Source: Fervidobacterium nodosum Rt17-B1
Lineage (GTDB): Bacteria; Thermotogota; Thermotogae; Thermotogales; Fervidobacteriaceae
NCBI RefSeq assembly: GCF_000017545.1
Contig: NC_009718.1
Location: forward strand, 1,612,001-1,676,000
DNA length: 64,000 bases
Reading direction: 5' to 3'
Below the pieces are notes generated by a model, which saw only the letters and a list, made by a program, of their open reading frames with translations, did not search any database and was not told the DNA's origin. Each line of letters begins with the position of its first letter. Within the stretch, counting starts at the first letter, position 1. This document shows, one piece after another, positions 28,548 to 40,234 of this stretch. A program made the translations under genes and the position numbers.

Positions 28548-29000
28548 CTATAAATTTTCATCTTTTTCGTTTTGGAATAATTGTGTTCCAACAGATCTTT
28601 TTACATCTGTTATCTCTATTTTGTATTTCTTATCGAACAATCTTGTTAGTAAGAATCCTGCACCAGCAAAACCTATTCCTACAGCAAATGATATAATATC
28701 GCTGAATTTCATTAAATAGCTAAGTAAGACGCCAGTTATAAAACCAAGTAGCGGAATTCCATAAACTATTAACGAAAGCACAGCTTCGTTGTACTTTAAA
28801 TCAACAACAACAATATCTCCTGGTAATATTGGTAAAAGTTCTGATTTTATGGATTTTTTCTGAATTTTTATATCTTTTTCGTTTCCTTTTACTGAGCATG
28901 TTCCTGAGAGTGCACAAGCGGAACAAGTTGCTTCGTTTACCATTAAAGTTAAATATACATACCTATCATCAACATTTCTTACTTGCATTAATTCTTTCAT
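28548..29000 (-). CDS. RseC/MucC-like membrane protein
   Basis: A 150-residue protein with a Cys cluster CSACALSGTC (about 24-33), a PGDIVVVDLKYNEAVLS segment and two transmembrane helices (about 80-125). This is the SoxR-reducing-system RseC architecture. ATG 29000 has AAGGAG at the right distance; an upstream in-frame start at 29024 has no better SD. RseC relatives often accompany Rnf complexes, which are not in the window. It follows fakA by 20 bp. Confidence 0.82.
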   Translation of the reverse strand: MKELMQVRNVDDRYVYLTLMVNEATCSACALSGTCSVKGNEKDIKIQKKSIKSELLPILPGDIVVVDLKYNEAVLSLIVYGIPLLGFITGVLLSYLMKFSDIISFAVGIGFAGAGFLLTRLFDKKYKIEITDVKRSVGTQLFQNEKDENL

Positions 29001-29020
29001 TCTTGTTCTCCTTTCAAAAA

Positions 29021-30634
29021 TCATTCAACCATCATTAAAAATGGGTAATGTGGTTGACCACCATCAAGAAATTCAATTTGGATATTCGGATATTTTTTCT
29101 TTGTGTATTTTTCAACGATACTCTGTTCTATTGGGGTGGCATCTGAGCCTATAAATACAGTGAGTATTTCTCGTTCCTGTAAATTACACTTTTGGTATAT
29201 CTTATCAAGGACATTCGCCAAGTTTCTGTGATGTGCTACAAGCTCTTTCCCAATAAATCCAAGATATTCGTTTTTCTTTATTTTTTCTCCGGCATATTTT
29301 GAATCTCTAACCGCTATGGTTATTGAAATCGCTATAGTTTTCGCTATACTTTCACTTATGCTTTTGACTATATCTTCAATCTCTTCGCCTGTTCTATAAA
29401 TCATTGCCATTATATTTTCCTGTACATTTCTTGATTTGATTACATAAACCTTTATACCTTCACTTTCAGCAACTTTAGAGGCTTGTTCTGCGGCGAGTAT
29501 GATATTAGCATTGTTTGGGAATACTATTACGTTTTCTGCGTTGACTCTCCTAATTCCATTCAATATATCCGCCATGCTGGGATTCATTGATTGCCCACCG
29601 GATATGATTTCATCTACTCCCAAGTCTTTGAGTACTTTTGATAACCCATTACCCGGTGAAACTGAGACGAAACCGATTTTTTTCCTTTCTTTTTTTGTAT
29701 ATTCTCCTACCACATGTTCGTGTTGCATCTTCATATTGTCTATTTTAACTTTTACAAGGTCACCGTACTCAAGGAACTTTTCAATTACACTACCTGGATT
29801 ATTTGTGTGAACATGCAATTTTATTATGTCATCTTGCACAAAAAATACCACAGAATCCCCGATTTCGTTTAAATATGATTCCATTTTTTGCTTATCGTCT
29901 TCGTTTATTTTTTTCCTAGATTGCAATATAAGCTCTGTACAATATTGGAACTTAAGTTCTTCAAGAGCTATTGATATTTCATCAGCTGGCCTCGTTTCTA
30001 CTCCCTCAAGGTTTATTTTTTTATCACCAAGAATATACATTTTAAACCCTTGAATAATATAGTAAAGTCCCTTAGCTCCTGCATCAACAACATTTGCTTC
30101 TCTTAACTTTGGAAGCAGAGAAGGTGTCTTTTTAACTGCATCGAATGATATTTCTTCCATTTTTTCAAAAAGCTCTTCAAAACTTTCAAGTGTTGATAAT
30201 TCCTTCGAATGCTCATCTAAAATTCTGACAACTGTGAGAATAGTCCCTTCCACTGGTCTCAAAACAGCTTTATACGCAATTTCTTTAGCGCCTTTTATGC
30301 CTTTGACGAAATCTGAAACTGTTAATTTGTTTTTTTTATCTAAAGTCTCACAAAAACCTCTAAATATTTGAGAGAGTATAACACCTGAATTTCCCCTTGC
30401 TCCCATCAAGGTGCCCTTTTTTATGGCATCAAGTACGTTTTTTAACTTTGTGTCAGTTATGTTTTCAAGATACTTACATGCCTCAAGCATTGTTGAGCTC
30501 ATGTTTGAGCCTGTATCACCATCTGGCACAGGAAATACATTAAGTGCGTTAATTTCATCCCTATGAGACAACAAATTTTCGGCACCTTTCATAAAGATGC
30601 CTTTCATTTCTGCACCATTTATTACTGTCGTCAA
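29021..30634 (-). CDS. fakA: DAK2/DegV-like fatty acid kinase subunit FakA
   Basis: A 537-residue YloV/FakA homologue. The N-terminal DhaL/DAK2 domain has NVFPVPDGDTGSNMSSTM and MGARGNSGVILSQIFRGF for ATP binding; FakA_middle and C-terminal DegV-like parts follow (SVSPGNGLSKVLKDLGVDEII, FPNNANIILAAEQA). FakA phosphorylates fatty acids bound to FakB (DegV) proteins; no fakB is in the window. The start is TTG 30634 behind GAGGTGG. It follows an Asp23-like gene, the usual pairing. Confidence 0.9.
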   Translation of the reverse strand: MTTVINGAEMKGIFMKGAENLLSHRDEINALNVFPVPDGDTGSNMSSTMLEACKYLENITDTKLKNVLDAIKKGTLMGARGNSGVILSQIFRGFCETLDKKNKLTVSDFVKGIKGAKEIAYKAVLRPVEGTILTVVRILDEHSKELSTLESFEELFEKMEEISFDAVKKTPSLLPKLREANVVDAGAKGLYYIIQGFKMYILGDKKINLEGVETRPADEISIALEELKFQYCTELILQSRKKINEDDKQKMESYLNEIGDSVVFFVQDDIIKLHVHTNNPGSVIEKFLEYGDLVKVKIDNMKMQHEHVVGEYTKKERKKIGFVSVSPGNGLSKVLKDLGVDEIISGGQSMNPSMADILNGIRRVNAENVIVFPNNANIILAAEQASKVAESEGIKVYVIKSRNVQENIMAMIYRTGEEIEDIVKSISESIAKTIAISITIAVRDSKYAGEKIKKNEYLGFIGKELVAHHRNLANVLDKIYQKCNLQEREILTVFIGSDATPIEQSIVEKYTKKKYPNIQIEFLDGGQPHYPFLMMVE

Positions 30635-30661
30635 ATTACCACCTCATTTCGCTTACCATTA

Positions 30662-30991
30662 TTACTTCACACCTATGATGTGAACGTTGACGTCTACGTT
30701 CTCACAATTCGCTAAATATTGCAGTTTGTGCCTTACGTTTTCTTCGATGTTTCTTCCTACCTCTGTTACCTTTGTGCCGTATTCTACCTCGACAAAAATA
30801 TCAATATTTATGTGGCCGTATTCATCTTCTTCGACTTTTATCTTTCCTTCTTCAGAAGAAAACCATTTCGAGAACCAATTATCTGAACCTATACTTATAG
30901 GTCCGTAAGTTTCCATAACTGCTAAGTATGTCAATTTTCTTAGCGCATTAACTGTTATTTCAACTTCACCGTATTCTGTTTGAAATTTCAT
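30662..30991 (-). CDS. Asp23/Gls24 family protein
   Basis: A 109-residue Asp23-family protein: FQTEYGEVEITVNALRKL, GHINIDIFVEVEYGTKV and a C-terminal VDVNVHIIGVK. Such proteins often sit before fakA. In Firmicutes they act in envelope stress. The ATG overlaps the dxs stop by 4 bp, so it is translationally coupled to dxs. Confidence 0.88.
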   Translation of the reverse strand: MKFQTEYGEVEITVNALRKLTYLAVMETYGPISIGSDNWFSKWFSSEEGKIKVEEDEYGHINIDIFVEVEYGTKVTEVGRNIEENVRHKLQYLANCENVDVNVHIIGVK

Positions 30992-32883
30992 AGTCTTTTC
31001 ACTCCTTTCAAATCGAATTTTTCTACGTATTTTTCAACATATTTTTTAATGCTTTCACTATCTAGTCCAACTAACTTGATGAGTTCATAGCGGGTACCAT
31101 GAGTTATAAATTCGTCTTTAATGCCTATATTTTTAATCTTTACATTGGTAATTTCATCAGAAAGATTTTCGTTGATATAACTTAGAACACTTTCTCCAAA
31201 GCCACCATTAATCATACCTTCTTCAATTGTGAAGATAAAACTATGATTTGAAATTATTTCTTTTAATGACTCTTCATCCAGGGGCTTCACACTTCTAACA
31301 CCAACTAATGTCCAATTTTTTTCTTTACACATTTCTATATACTCTTTTGTGAGTGTTCCAACACTTAACAGTGCTATATCTTTTCCACTGTTAATATATT
31401 TCCATTTAAATGGACTTTCATATTCTATTTTACCATAAATTTCGTCTAAATTTCCAAATTCTACATCGCGTGGGTACCTTATTGCGATAGGGCCGCTGTA
31501 TTTATTGCGTTGTTTAATTATTGTATACAACATATTAGCCAAATCTTTTGCATCAATCGGGGTTAATATTTTCATATTTGGGATTGATTTTAAATAACAT
31601 ATATCAAAAACACCGTGGTGAGTTGGTCCATCTGTTCCAACAAGTCCTGCTCTGTCTATTGCGAATAAAACACTTAAATTTTGAAGAGCTATGTCGTGAA
31701 TTATTTGGTCGTACGCTCTTTGCAAAAATGTCGAATATATAGCAACAACGGGTTTATACCCAATTGTTGATAGACCGCCAGCGTATGTAACAACTGACTG
31801 TTCGGTTATTCCAAGGTCTACAAACCTGTCTGGAAATTCTTTTGAAAATTGTGTTAAACCTGTGCCATCAGGCATCGCGGCTGTAAGTGCAACCACCTTG
31901 TCGTCTTCTTCAGCTATCTTAATCAATGTTTTTCCAAAAACCTCACTATATGAGTATGAATTCTCTGGTTTTTCAAAGTATCCAGTATCGGGATCAAATT
32001 TTTCCACACCATGGTATTTTGTTGGATTAGCTTCTGAGTAATGGTAACCTTTCCCTTTTGTTGTAAAAACTGTGAGAACTGTTGGATAAGGATATGCTTT
32101 TATTTGTTTTAGAGCCTCTTCAAGTGTTCTTATATCATGGCCATCTATAGGACCGAAATGTTTAAGGCCTATTGATTCGAAGAAGTCTTCACCAACTAAT
32201 GCTACTTTTAGCGCTTCTTTTATCTTTTTTAATTCAAATTCGACTCCTTCATTCATACCTTTTTTTATTCTTTCTTTTAATGTTATATATAACTTGCTGG
32301 TTCTTAGTGACTCAAGAAGTATAGATAAGCCGCCGACGTTCTTTGCTATACTCATACCATTTGAATTTAATATTATTTTTATTTTCGAATTTTGACTCTT
32401 TACTTGATTTAAAGCTTCAAGAGCTTGTCCACTTGTAAGTGCCCCGTCACCAATTACAACAACAACATTGGCTTCTTTTTTCGATAAATTAAGTGCTTTT
32501 TCGATTCCTAATGCAGCTGCTATAGAAGTACCAACATGCCCAGCGCCGAATCTATCAACTGAATCTTCGAATATATTAGTAAATCCGGAGATACCTCCGA
32601 ATTTCCTTAATGTTTTGAATTCTTCCCAACGACCAGTTAACAGTTTATGAGTATATGCTTGATGACCTGTATCCCAAATTATATAGTCTTCAAATGGATC
32701 AAAGACACGGTAAAGAGCAATTGTTAACTCCACCGTGCCGAGATTACTTGCAAGATGCCCACCGTTTTTTGAGACGACATCTATCATATAATTTCTTATC
32801 TTTTCAGAAAATTCATATAGCTCATCGTAATTCATATTTTTTACTTTGTCCAATAATTCTCGTTTCGCTGAGAAATCAAGCAT
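30988..32883 (-). CDS. dxs: 1-deoxy-D-xylulose-5-phosphate synthase
   Basis: A 631-residue thiamine-diphosphate enzyme, first step of the MEP isoprenoid pathway. GDGALTSGQALEALNQ is the ThDP-binding motif, HGVFDICYLKSIPNM the second-domain motif, and RYPRDVEFG precedes the C-terminal transketolase domain. Length matches. The ATG at 32883 follows AAGGTG. ispF of the same pathway is 9 kb downstream in the same run. Confidence 0.96.
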   Translation of the reverse strand: MLDFSAKRELLDKVKNMNYDELYEFSEKIRNYMIDVVSKNGGHLASNLGTVELTIALYRVFDPFEDYIIWDTGHQAYTHKLLTGRWEEFKTLRKFGGISGFTNIFEDSVDRFGAGHVGTSIAAALGIEKALNLSKKEANVVVVIGDGALTSGQALEALNQVKSQNSKIKIILNSNGMSIAKNVGGLSILLESLRTSKLYITLKERIKKGMNEGVEFELKKIKEALKVALVGEDFFESIGLKHFGPIDGHDIRTLEEALKQIKAYPYPTVLTVFTTKGKGYHYSEANPTKYHGVEKFDPDTGYFEKPENSYSYSEVFGKTLIKIAEEDDKVVALTAAMPDGTGLTQFSKEFPDRFVDLGITEQSVVTYAGGLSTIGYKPVVAIYSTFLQRAYDQIIHDIALQNLSVLFAIDRAGLVGTDGPTHHGVFDICYLKSIPNMKILTPIDAKDLANMLYTIIKQRNKYSGPIAIRYPRDVEFGNLDEIYGKIEYESPFKWKYINSGKDIALLSVGTLTKEYIEMCKEKNWTLVGVRSVKPLDEESLKEIISNHSFIFTIEEGMINGGFGESVLSYINENLSDEITNVKIKNIGIKDEFITHGTRYELIKLVGLDSESIKKYVEKYVEKFDLKGVKRL

Positions 32884-32928
32884 TAATCCACACCTTTCGT
32901 ATTCTTTTATTTTTGAATTCGCCCACTT

Positions 32929-35261
<2,333 letters not shown>

Positions 35262-35292
35262 GTGTTTGCCCTCCTTATTCTTTGAACTTTGA

Positions 35293-36335
35293 TTATTGTA
35301 GAAAATCTTTTCTAAAATTTTCAAGTCCAGAACTTTCACCAAATAATATTATTTTATCTTTTGAATTTATAATATAGTCTTTTGACGGTCCCATTAAAAA
35401 TTTTTCGTTGTTTATAACACCTACGATAAAAATGTTGTATTTTTCTTTTAACTTTAAATCTTTAATTTTTTCGTCGGAAAGTTTTGTGTTTTCAACATCT
35501 ACAATTTCTACCCTGAAAGTCTTATCTTTTATATTAAGAATGTCAATAACGTTTTCTTTAGGCTTGTTTCCAATCACCGTTTCAACAATTCTAATACTCG
35601 CTATTTCTGCAGTAGCTATTGGATAATCAACTCCTGCGTAAATGAACTTTGTTAAATTAGCAAGATTATTTATGTTAGACACAATGTAAATTTTATTGTT
35701 CAAATTTTTAGCAGTTAACGCAACAAATACATTTAATGAATCGTCTGGAAGAGTAGTTATGAGCGCTCGAGCTTCGCGAAGTCCTGCTTTTAAAAGAGTT
35801 TCTTCGTTTGTGGCATCACCATTTATTAGTATTAGTTTTTCTCTATTACCATGTATTCTTTCAAAAAATGCATTTTCATTTACTTCTTTATCTATAGCTA
35901 CAACTTTTTCATCGTACCTTAATAGTTGGTTGACGACATGCGTGCCGATATTTCCAACACCAACTACTATGATATGGTTTTTCATCTTTGATACCCTTCT
36001 TTCAATTCTTTTTGTTTTAAAGAATTTGTTAAGTTCACCTTCAACGAGTATGGCTGTTATATACGATATACTGTACAAAACGAAAGATAAACCTATTAAA
36101 ATAAGAAATATTGTGAATAGCTTGCCAAATGTAGATAATTCCTTTGGTATTCCGTACCCAACTGTTGAAAGTGTTATCGCAGTAAAAAAGATTGACTCTA
36201 AGAGTGAGTACTTCTCGAAGAAAAAATAATAGAAAGTCCCTACTAAGAATACAACAAGAATACCAATTATTGAGATTGTTATTCTTCTTAAAAATGTTTT
36301 TCAAAAGTTTTTTCTTGAGAGCTATTAGTATTCAT
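35293..36335 (-). CDS. two-TM potassium channel with RCK (TrkA-N) domain; reading frame interrupted near 36290
   Basis: The C-terminal part (from about 35985) is a TrkA-N/RCK domain, starting [19 protein letters not shown], followed by a TrkA-C-like part. Upstream in the same frame, codons at 36151-36165 encode TVGYG, the K+ selectivity filter, between two hydrophobic helices. That frame has no ATG, GTG or TTG upstream and meets a stop at 36301-36303. A second frame starts at ATG 36335 and reads [15 protein letters not shown] before a stop at 36288-36290. One extra base in the T-run at 36290-36294 would join them into about 347 residues. A real mutation, sequencing error or -1 slippage at U-UUU-UAA are all possible. 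An ATG at 35985 behind AGGGT could make the RCK domain alone. Confidence 0.75.
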
Positions 36336-36396
36336 TATTTACACCAAGTCCAATTCGAGTGAATTTAATTAAGTTTATAATCCTTATGTCTAAAAA

Positions 36397-37383
36397 TTAC
36401 TTAGCAATCTGGCTTTTATATTTGATTTCTATTTTAGACTTTTTCAAGAAATCTTCAAAATCTTTTGCGACTTTATCTTTTACTTCTTTTTGTTTAGTTG
36501 AGACAAGTTCCTTCTTAATTTCTTCTTTCACTTCATCTAAAGATTTTTGACTACCTGGTTTTACATCTCTTACCCTTATGATATAGTATTCGTTATTTAT
36601 TAATTGTGCAGGTAATATAGTTCCTTTTGAGACGCTTGTGATTATAACCCACAAGTTTTGTGGAATTTTTTCCATATCACCTTGTGTTACTAAGCCATTA
36701 ACATGTGGACTTAGATTATATTTTTTTGATATTTCTTCAACCGAAATATTTTTTGCTACATCTTGACGTATACTATCAGCCATGGCCTTATCTTTCGCTT
36801 TGAAAATAAGCAAGTCGTACTGTGTGGGTACGGTGTATTTTGCCTTGTTTTTTTCGTAATAAGCTTTTATTTCTTCTTCCGAAACCGTTGCATTTTTCAA
36901 ATAGTATGTATAAACATTTGCCAGAGATAATGAATAAGTTCGCTGTAAATAAAGTTTTTGCCTAAAATCTTCCAATTGTCCCATTCCAAGTTGCATTAAA
37001 TAATCATTTAACTGTGTTTCGGTCATTTTCAAATCAACCAGCATCTTTTTAATCTCGTTGTCGACATCGTTTTTAACAGTTTGTGGATCAGGCTGAACTT
37101 TTAAACTTTCAGCAAATTGTATGAAGGCTATTTTTCTTATCAATGTATCTAGCACCTTAAGTTTGTATTTTTCAATCAAAACAAGACCTTCTTGCGTTGT
37201 CATAAGTATTTGATAGAATGTTTCGTTTGAATTTTGAATTTCTAACAAAAGTTTTTGTACATTCGCTTCTCTGTTCCACTCATCCATTGTTATACTGCGA
37301 CCATTTACAACCGCTACAATCTCTTGCTGAGCAAAGACAAAAAAACTTATTAACAAGACTAGAAATATACATACTTTTTTCAC
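36397..37383 (-). CDS. SurA/PrsA-like peptidyl-prolyl isomerase (parvulin-type foldase)
   Basis: A 328-residue exported protein. A signal peptide (KVCIFLVLLISFFVFAQQ) is followed by a SurA-like N-terminal helical domain beginning EIVAVVNGRSITMDEWNRE. Residues about 180-285 form a parvulin-like domain (YDLLIFKAKDKAMADSIRQD...NGLVTQGDMEKIP...YYIIRVRDVKPG), though divergent, so isomerase activity is uncertain. The C-terminal helix is Lys-rich. The start is GTG 37383 behind GGGGGG. It follows leuS by 44 bp. A periplasmic chaperone for toga proteins is inferred. Confidence 0.82.
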   Translation of the reverse strand: MKKVCIFLVLLISFFVFAQQEIVAVVNGRSITMDEWNREANVQKLLLEIQNSNETFYQILMTTQEGLVLIEKYKLKVLDTLIRKIAFIQFAESLKVQPDPQTVKNDVDNEIKKMLVDLKMTETQLNDYLMQLGMGQLEDFRQKLYLQRTYSLSLANVYTYYLKNATVSEEEIKAYYEKNKAKYTVPTQYDLLIFKAKDKAMADSIRQDVAKNISVEEISKKYNLSPHVNGLVTQGDMEKIPQNLWVIITSVSKGTILPAQLINNEYYIIRVRDVKPGSQKSLDEVKEEIKKELVSTKQKEVKDKVAKDFEDFLKKSKIEIKYKSQIAK

Positions 37384-37427
37384 AGTAAGCCCCCCTTTAC
37401 ACTTTTGATTAAATATTTATCAGTCTT

Positions 37428-39887
37428 TTATTTGATTACTATATTAACCAATTTTCCCTTGACGTATATCGTATTAACTATAGTTTTTCCTTCAAGAAAT
37501 TTACCTGCATTTTCAACAGCTCTGTTTTTGATTTCTTCTTCAGAAGCATCCGCTGGAACGGTAATTTTACCTCTAACTTTACCATTTACTTGAACAACGA
37601 TAGTTAATTCATCTTCCTTTAGGGCTTCTGGATCGTACTCAGGCCATTTTTCTTCAACAATAAGTGTTTCTTTGCCAAGGTCATGCCACATTTCCTCCGC
37701 CATATGTGGCGCAAATGGTGATAATATCAAAACAACCTTTTCTGCAATTTCTCTTAAAAGTTTTTTATTAGGTGACTTTGTGTTTTCAAGGTAATCTGAA
37801 AGTTGGTTGTTGAATTCCATAAGGCCAGCGATTGCCGTATTAAATTTAAATCCACCTTCGATGTCTTCTTTTATTTTCTTTATCATTGCGTGTAATTTTC
37901 TTCTAAGGTTTTTCTCTTCTTTTCCAAATTCATTTTCATTTTTTGTGTCATTGCTGTTTATTATGTCTAATATTTTGTAGTAATTGTTCCACAACCTCTT
38001 TATGAACCTATTTACTCCGTCGATGCCTGCATCATTCCATTCCGCATCCTTTTCAGGTGGTGCCATGAATAGTATGTACATTCTCAGTGTATCTGCACCG
38101 TACTTGTTTATCATATCGTCAGGTGACACAACGTTTCCCTTCGATTTGCTCATCTTCCAACCATCTTTGTAAATCATCCCTTGTGTGAAGAGATTTTCAA
38201 ATGGTTCATCGAATTTCAGGTATCCGAGGTCGTGAAGTACTTTTGTTATGAACCTTGAGTAGAGAAGGTGGAGAACTGCATGTTCAACGCCGCCTATGTA
38301 TTGGTCAACAGGTAACCAATAGTTCACATCATCTGATTCAAATGGCTTGTCGTCTAATTTTGGGTTGACATATCTGAGGAAATACCAAGAACTATCGACA
38401 AATGTATCCATCGTTTCCACTTCTCTATGAGCTGGTCCTCCACATTTTGGACATGTTGTATGTTTGAATTCTTCGCTCAATGTTAATGGTGATTGTCCCG
38501 TTGGTAAAAATTCGACATTTTCTGGAAGTCTCACGGGTAAATCTTTTTCTGGGACAGGTACTATACCACATTTTTCACAGTAAACAATGGGAATAGGAGC
38601 ACCCCAGTATCTTTGTCTTGAGATAAGCCAATCTCTAAGCTTGTATTGAACACTCTTTTTTCCAAAACCTTTCTCTTCAATGTATTTCGTTACTTCTTCA
38701 ATACCCTTTGAACTTTCAAGTCCATCAAATGGGCCACTATTAATCATTATTCCTTCTTCTTCGTAAGGTCTTTCGTTTATATTCCATTCGCCATCTTTTG
38801 GTTTTATGACCTGTTTTATTGGCAAATTATAAGTTTTCGCAAAATCATAGTCCCTTTGGTCGTGTGCTGGGACAGCCATGATAGCACCTGTCCCATATTC
38901 GTAAAGTATATAATTTGCGACATAAATTGGTATTTTTTCGTTTGTTAAAGGATTTATCGCGTATCTTCCTAAGAATACGCCTTCTTTTTTGGCCTCAACG
39001 CTCGTTCTTTTGAATCTATCTTCAAGAGCTACTTTCGCTAAAAATTCTTCGACTTCCTTCTTTTTATCTTCAGTGACCAACTCCATTACAAGTGGTGATT
39101 CTGGGGCAATTGCCATAAATGTGACACCGTAAATCGTATCCGGTCTGGTTGTAAATATTCTTATTTTTCTATCCATTCCATCTACTGGGAAATCAACTTC
39201 AGCACCGGTACTTTTACCTATCCAGTTTCTCTGCATTGTTTTAACATGTTCTGGCCATCCCGGTAATCTATCTAAACCTTCCAACAATTTTTCGGCGTAG
39301 TCTGTTATTTTGAAATACCATTGTTCAAGATATTTCATTGTAACTGTTGTACCGCATCTTTCACATTTTCCGTCTTTTACCTGTTCGTTCGCAAGAACTG
39401 TTTGACAACTTGGACACCAATTTACAGCACCAGGTTTCTTATATGCTAAGCCAGCTTCGTATAATTTTAAGAATACCCACTGGGTCCATTTGTAGTAATC
39501 TTCCGTACAGGTTATTACTTCTCTATTCCAATCGTAACTTATTCCTATTTTCTTTATTTGGCCACGAATCACATTGATATTGTCCAACGTCCATTTTTTC
39601 GGATGTATTTTGTGAGCAATAGCAGCATTTTCCGCAGGCAATCCAAAAGCATCATAACCAAATGGATGGAGAACATTATACCCTTGCATTCTTTTGTATC
39701 TTGCGACTATATCACCGATAACGTAATTTTTTACGTGACCAACATGTAGTGTTCCAGAAGGATATGGAAACATTACAAGCGCATAGTACTTTTTCTTATC
39801 CGAGTACTGTGGAGTTTCAAAAACTTTTTTTTCAGACCAAACACCCTGCCACTTGCTTTCTATTTCTTGTGGCTTGTATTCTTTCAT
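37428..39887 (-). CDS. leuS: leucyl-tRNA synthetase
   Basis: An 819-residue class I LeuRS. HVGHVKNYVIGD is the HIGH motif, KMSKSKGNVVSPD the KMSKS loop, and the CP1 editing domain (about 220-415) includes TTRPDTIYGVTFMAIAPE. Two zinc-binding Cys clusters are visible: CPSCQTVLANEQVKDGKCERC in CP1 and CPKC further on. ATG 39887 follows GGAGGGATATACC. It is the first gene of the long minus-strand run. Confidence 0.97.
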   Translation of the reverse strand: MKEYKPQEIESKWQGVWSEKKVFETPQYSDKKKYYALVMFPYPSGTLHVGHVKNYVIGDIVARYKRMQGYNVLHPFGYDAFGLPAENAAIAHKIHPKKWTLDNINVIRGQIKKIGISYDWNREVITCTEDYYKWTQWVFLKLYEAGLAYKKPGAVNWCPSCQTVLANEQVKDGKCERCGTTVTMKYLEQWYFKITDYAEKLLEGLDRLPGWPEHVKTMQRNWIGKSTGAEVDFPVDGMDRKIRIFTTRPDTIYGVTFMAIAPESPLVMELVTEDKKKEVEEFLAKVALEDRFKRTSVEAKKEGVFLGRYAINPLTNEKIPIYVANYILYEYGTGAIMAVPAHDQRDYDFAKTYNLPIKQVIKPKDGEWNINERPYEEEGIMINSGPFDGLESSKGIEEVTKYIEEKGFGKKSVQYKLRDWLISRQRYWGAPIPIVYCEKCGIVPVPEKDLPVRLPENVEFLPTGQSPLTLSEEFKHTTCPKCGGPAHREVETMDTFVDSSWYFLRYVNPKLDDKPFESDDVNYWLPVDQYIGGVEHAVLHLLYSRFITKVLHDLGYLKFDEPFENLFTQGMIYKDGWKMSKSKGNVVSPDDMINKYGADTLRMYILFMAPPEKDAEWNDAGIDGVNRFIKRLWNNYYKILDIINSNDTKNENEFGKEEKNLRRKLHAMIKKIKEDIEGGFKFNTAIAGLMEFNNQLSDYLENTKSPNKKLLREIAEKVVLILSPFAPHMAEEMWHDLGKETLIVEEKWPEYDPEALKEDELTIVVQVNGKVRGKITVPADASEEEIKNRAVENAGKFLEGKTIVNTIYVKGKLVNIVIK

Positions 39888-39983
39888 GGTATATATCCCT
39901 CCGTTTGTAATAGTATTTTTTGTGAAATGGTTTTTAATAAATTATATCACAAGTTTTTTTATATTTGTACTGTGTTTTGTTTT

Positions 39984-40047
39984 TTGAAGTTTTTAGATAA
40001 GATACATTCACACACAAAGTTAAAACTTTATTTAACCAAAACTTCAA
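39984..40047. repeat. nested inverted repeats upstream of mgtE
   Basis: TTGAAGTTTT (39984-39993) and AAAACTTCAA (40038-40047) are perfect 10-bp inverted arms 44 bp apart. Between them AAAGTTAAAACTTT (40016-40029) is a perfect 14-bp palindrome apart from its 2-bp centre. They end 30 bp before the mgtE -10 box. Confidence 0.7.
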
Positions 40048-40076
40048 GAAACTTTGGGTAACAAGTACCATTATTT

Positions 40077-40085
40077 TGGTATAAT
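40077..40085 (+). promoter_or_regulatory. extended -10 promoter for mgtE
   Basis: TGGTATAAT provides a consensus -10 (40080-40085) with an upstream TG. No good -35 is seen; GTAACA at 40058-40063 is at 16-bp spacing. The predicted transcript starts near 40092 and has a leader of about 170 nt. Confidence 0.6.
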
Positions 40086-40093
40086 TAATTAAA

Positions 40094-40125
40094 AGAAGCA
40101 ATTTGTTTTTTGCTTTTATTTTTTT
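40094..40125 (+). terminator. terminator-like hairpin in the mgtE leader
   Basis: An 8-bp stem built on AAGCAA (40096-40101) and TTGCTT (40110-40115), including one G-U pair, is followed by a T-rich tract to 40125. It lies between the promoter and mgtE, with no plus-strand gene upstream to terminate, so an attenuator role is possible. Confidence 0.45.
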
Positions 40126-40177
40126 AGGTTTCTTTTGTCTTAAAAATCAAAACGAGGGCGAAAGGCGGTGAGTAACT

Positions 40178-40234
40178 GTGGAATATCCGAGTTATTCGTG
40201 TAATTCGTCAAATTCTACAACAAAACCACCATAG
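40178..40234 (+). CDS. possible 18-codon leader peptide upstream of mgtE
   Basis: A GTG-started ORF, MEYPSYSCNSSNSTTKPP then TAG, preceded by AAAGGCGGTGAG (40161-40172), close to the ideal SD, at normal spacing. It ends 31 bp before mgtE, with Lys-Pro-Pro immediately before the stop, a context that slows ribosomes. It may be a regulatory leader or a chance ORF; only the SD strength and position support it. Confidence 0.35.
   Translation: MEYPSYSCNSSNSTTKPP

Noticed and set aside
29826-30053. Plus-strand ORF inside fakA
   Set aside because: No SD or motif; lies wholly in a well-supported gene.
36041-36304. 87-codon minus-strand ORF over the K+ channel membrane region
   Set aside because: It is another frame of the channel segment; the TVGYG filter and helices are in the frame continuous with the RCK domain.
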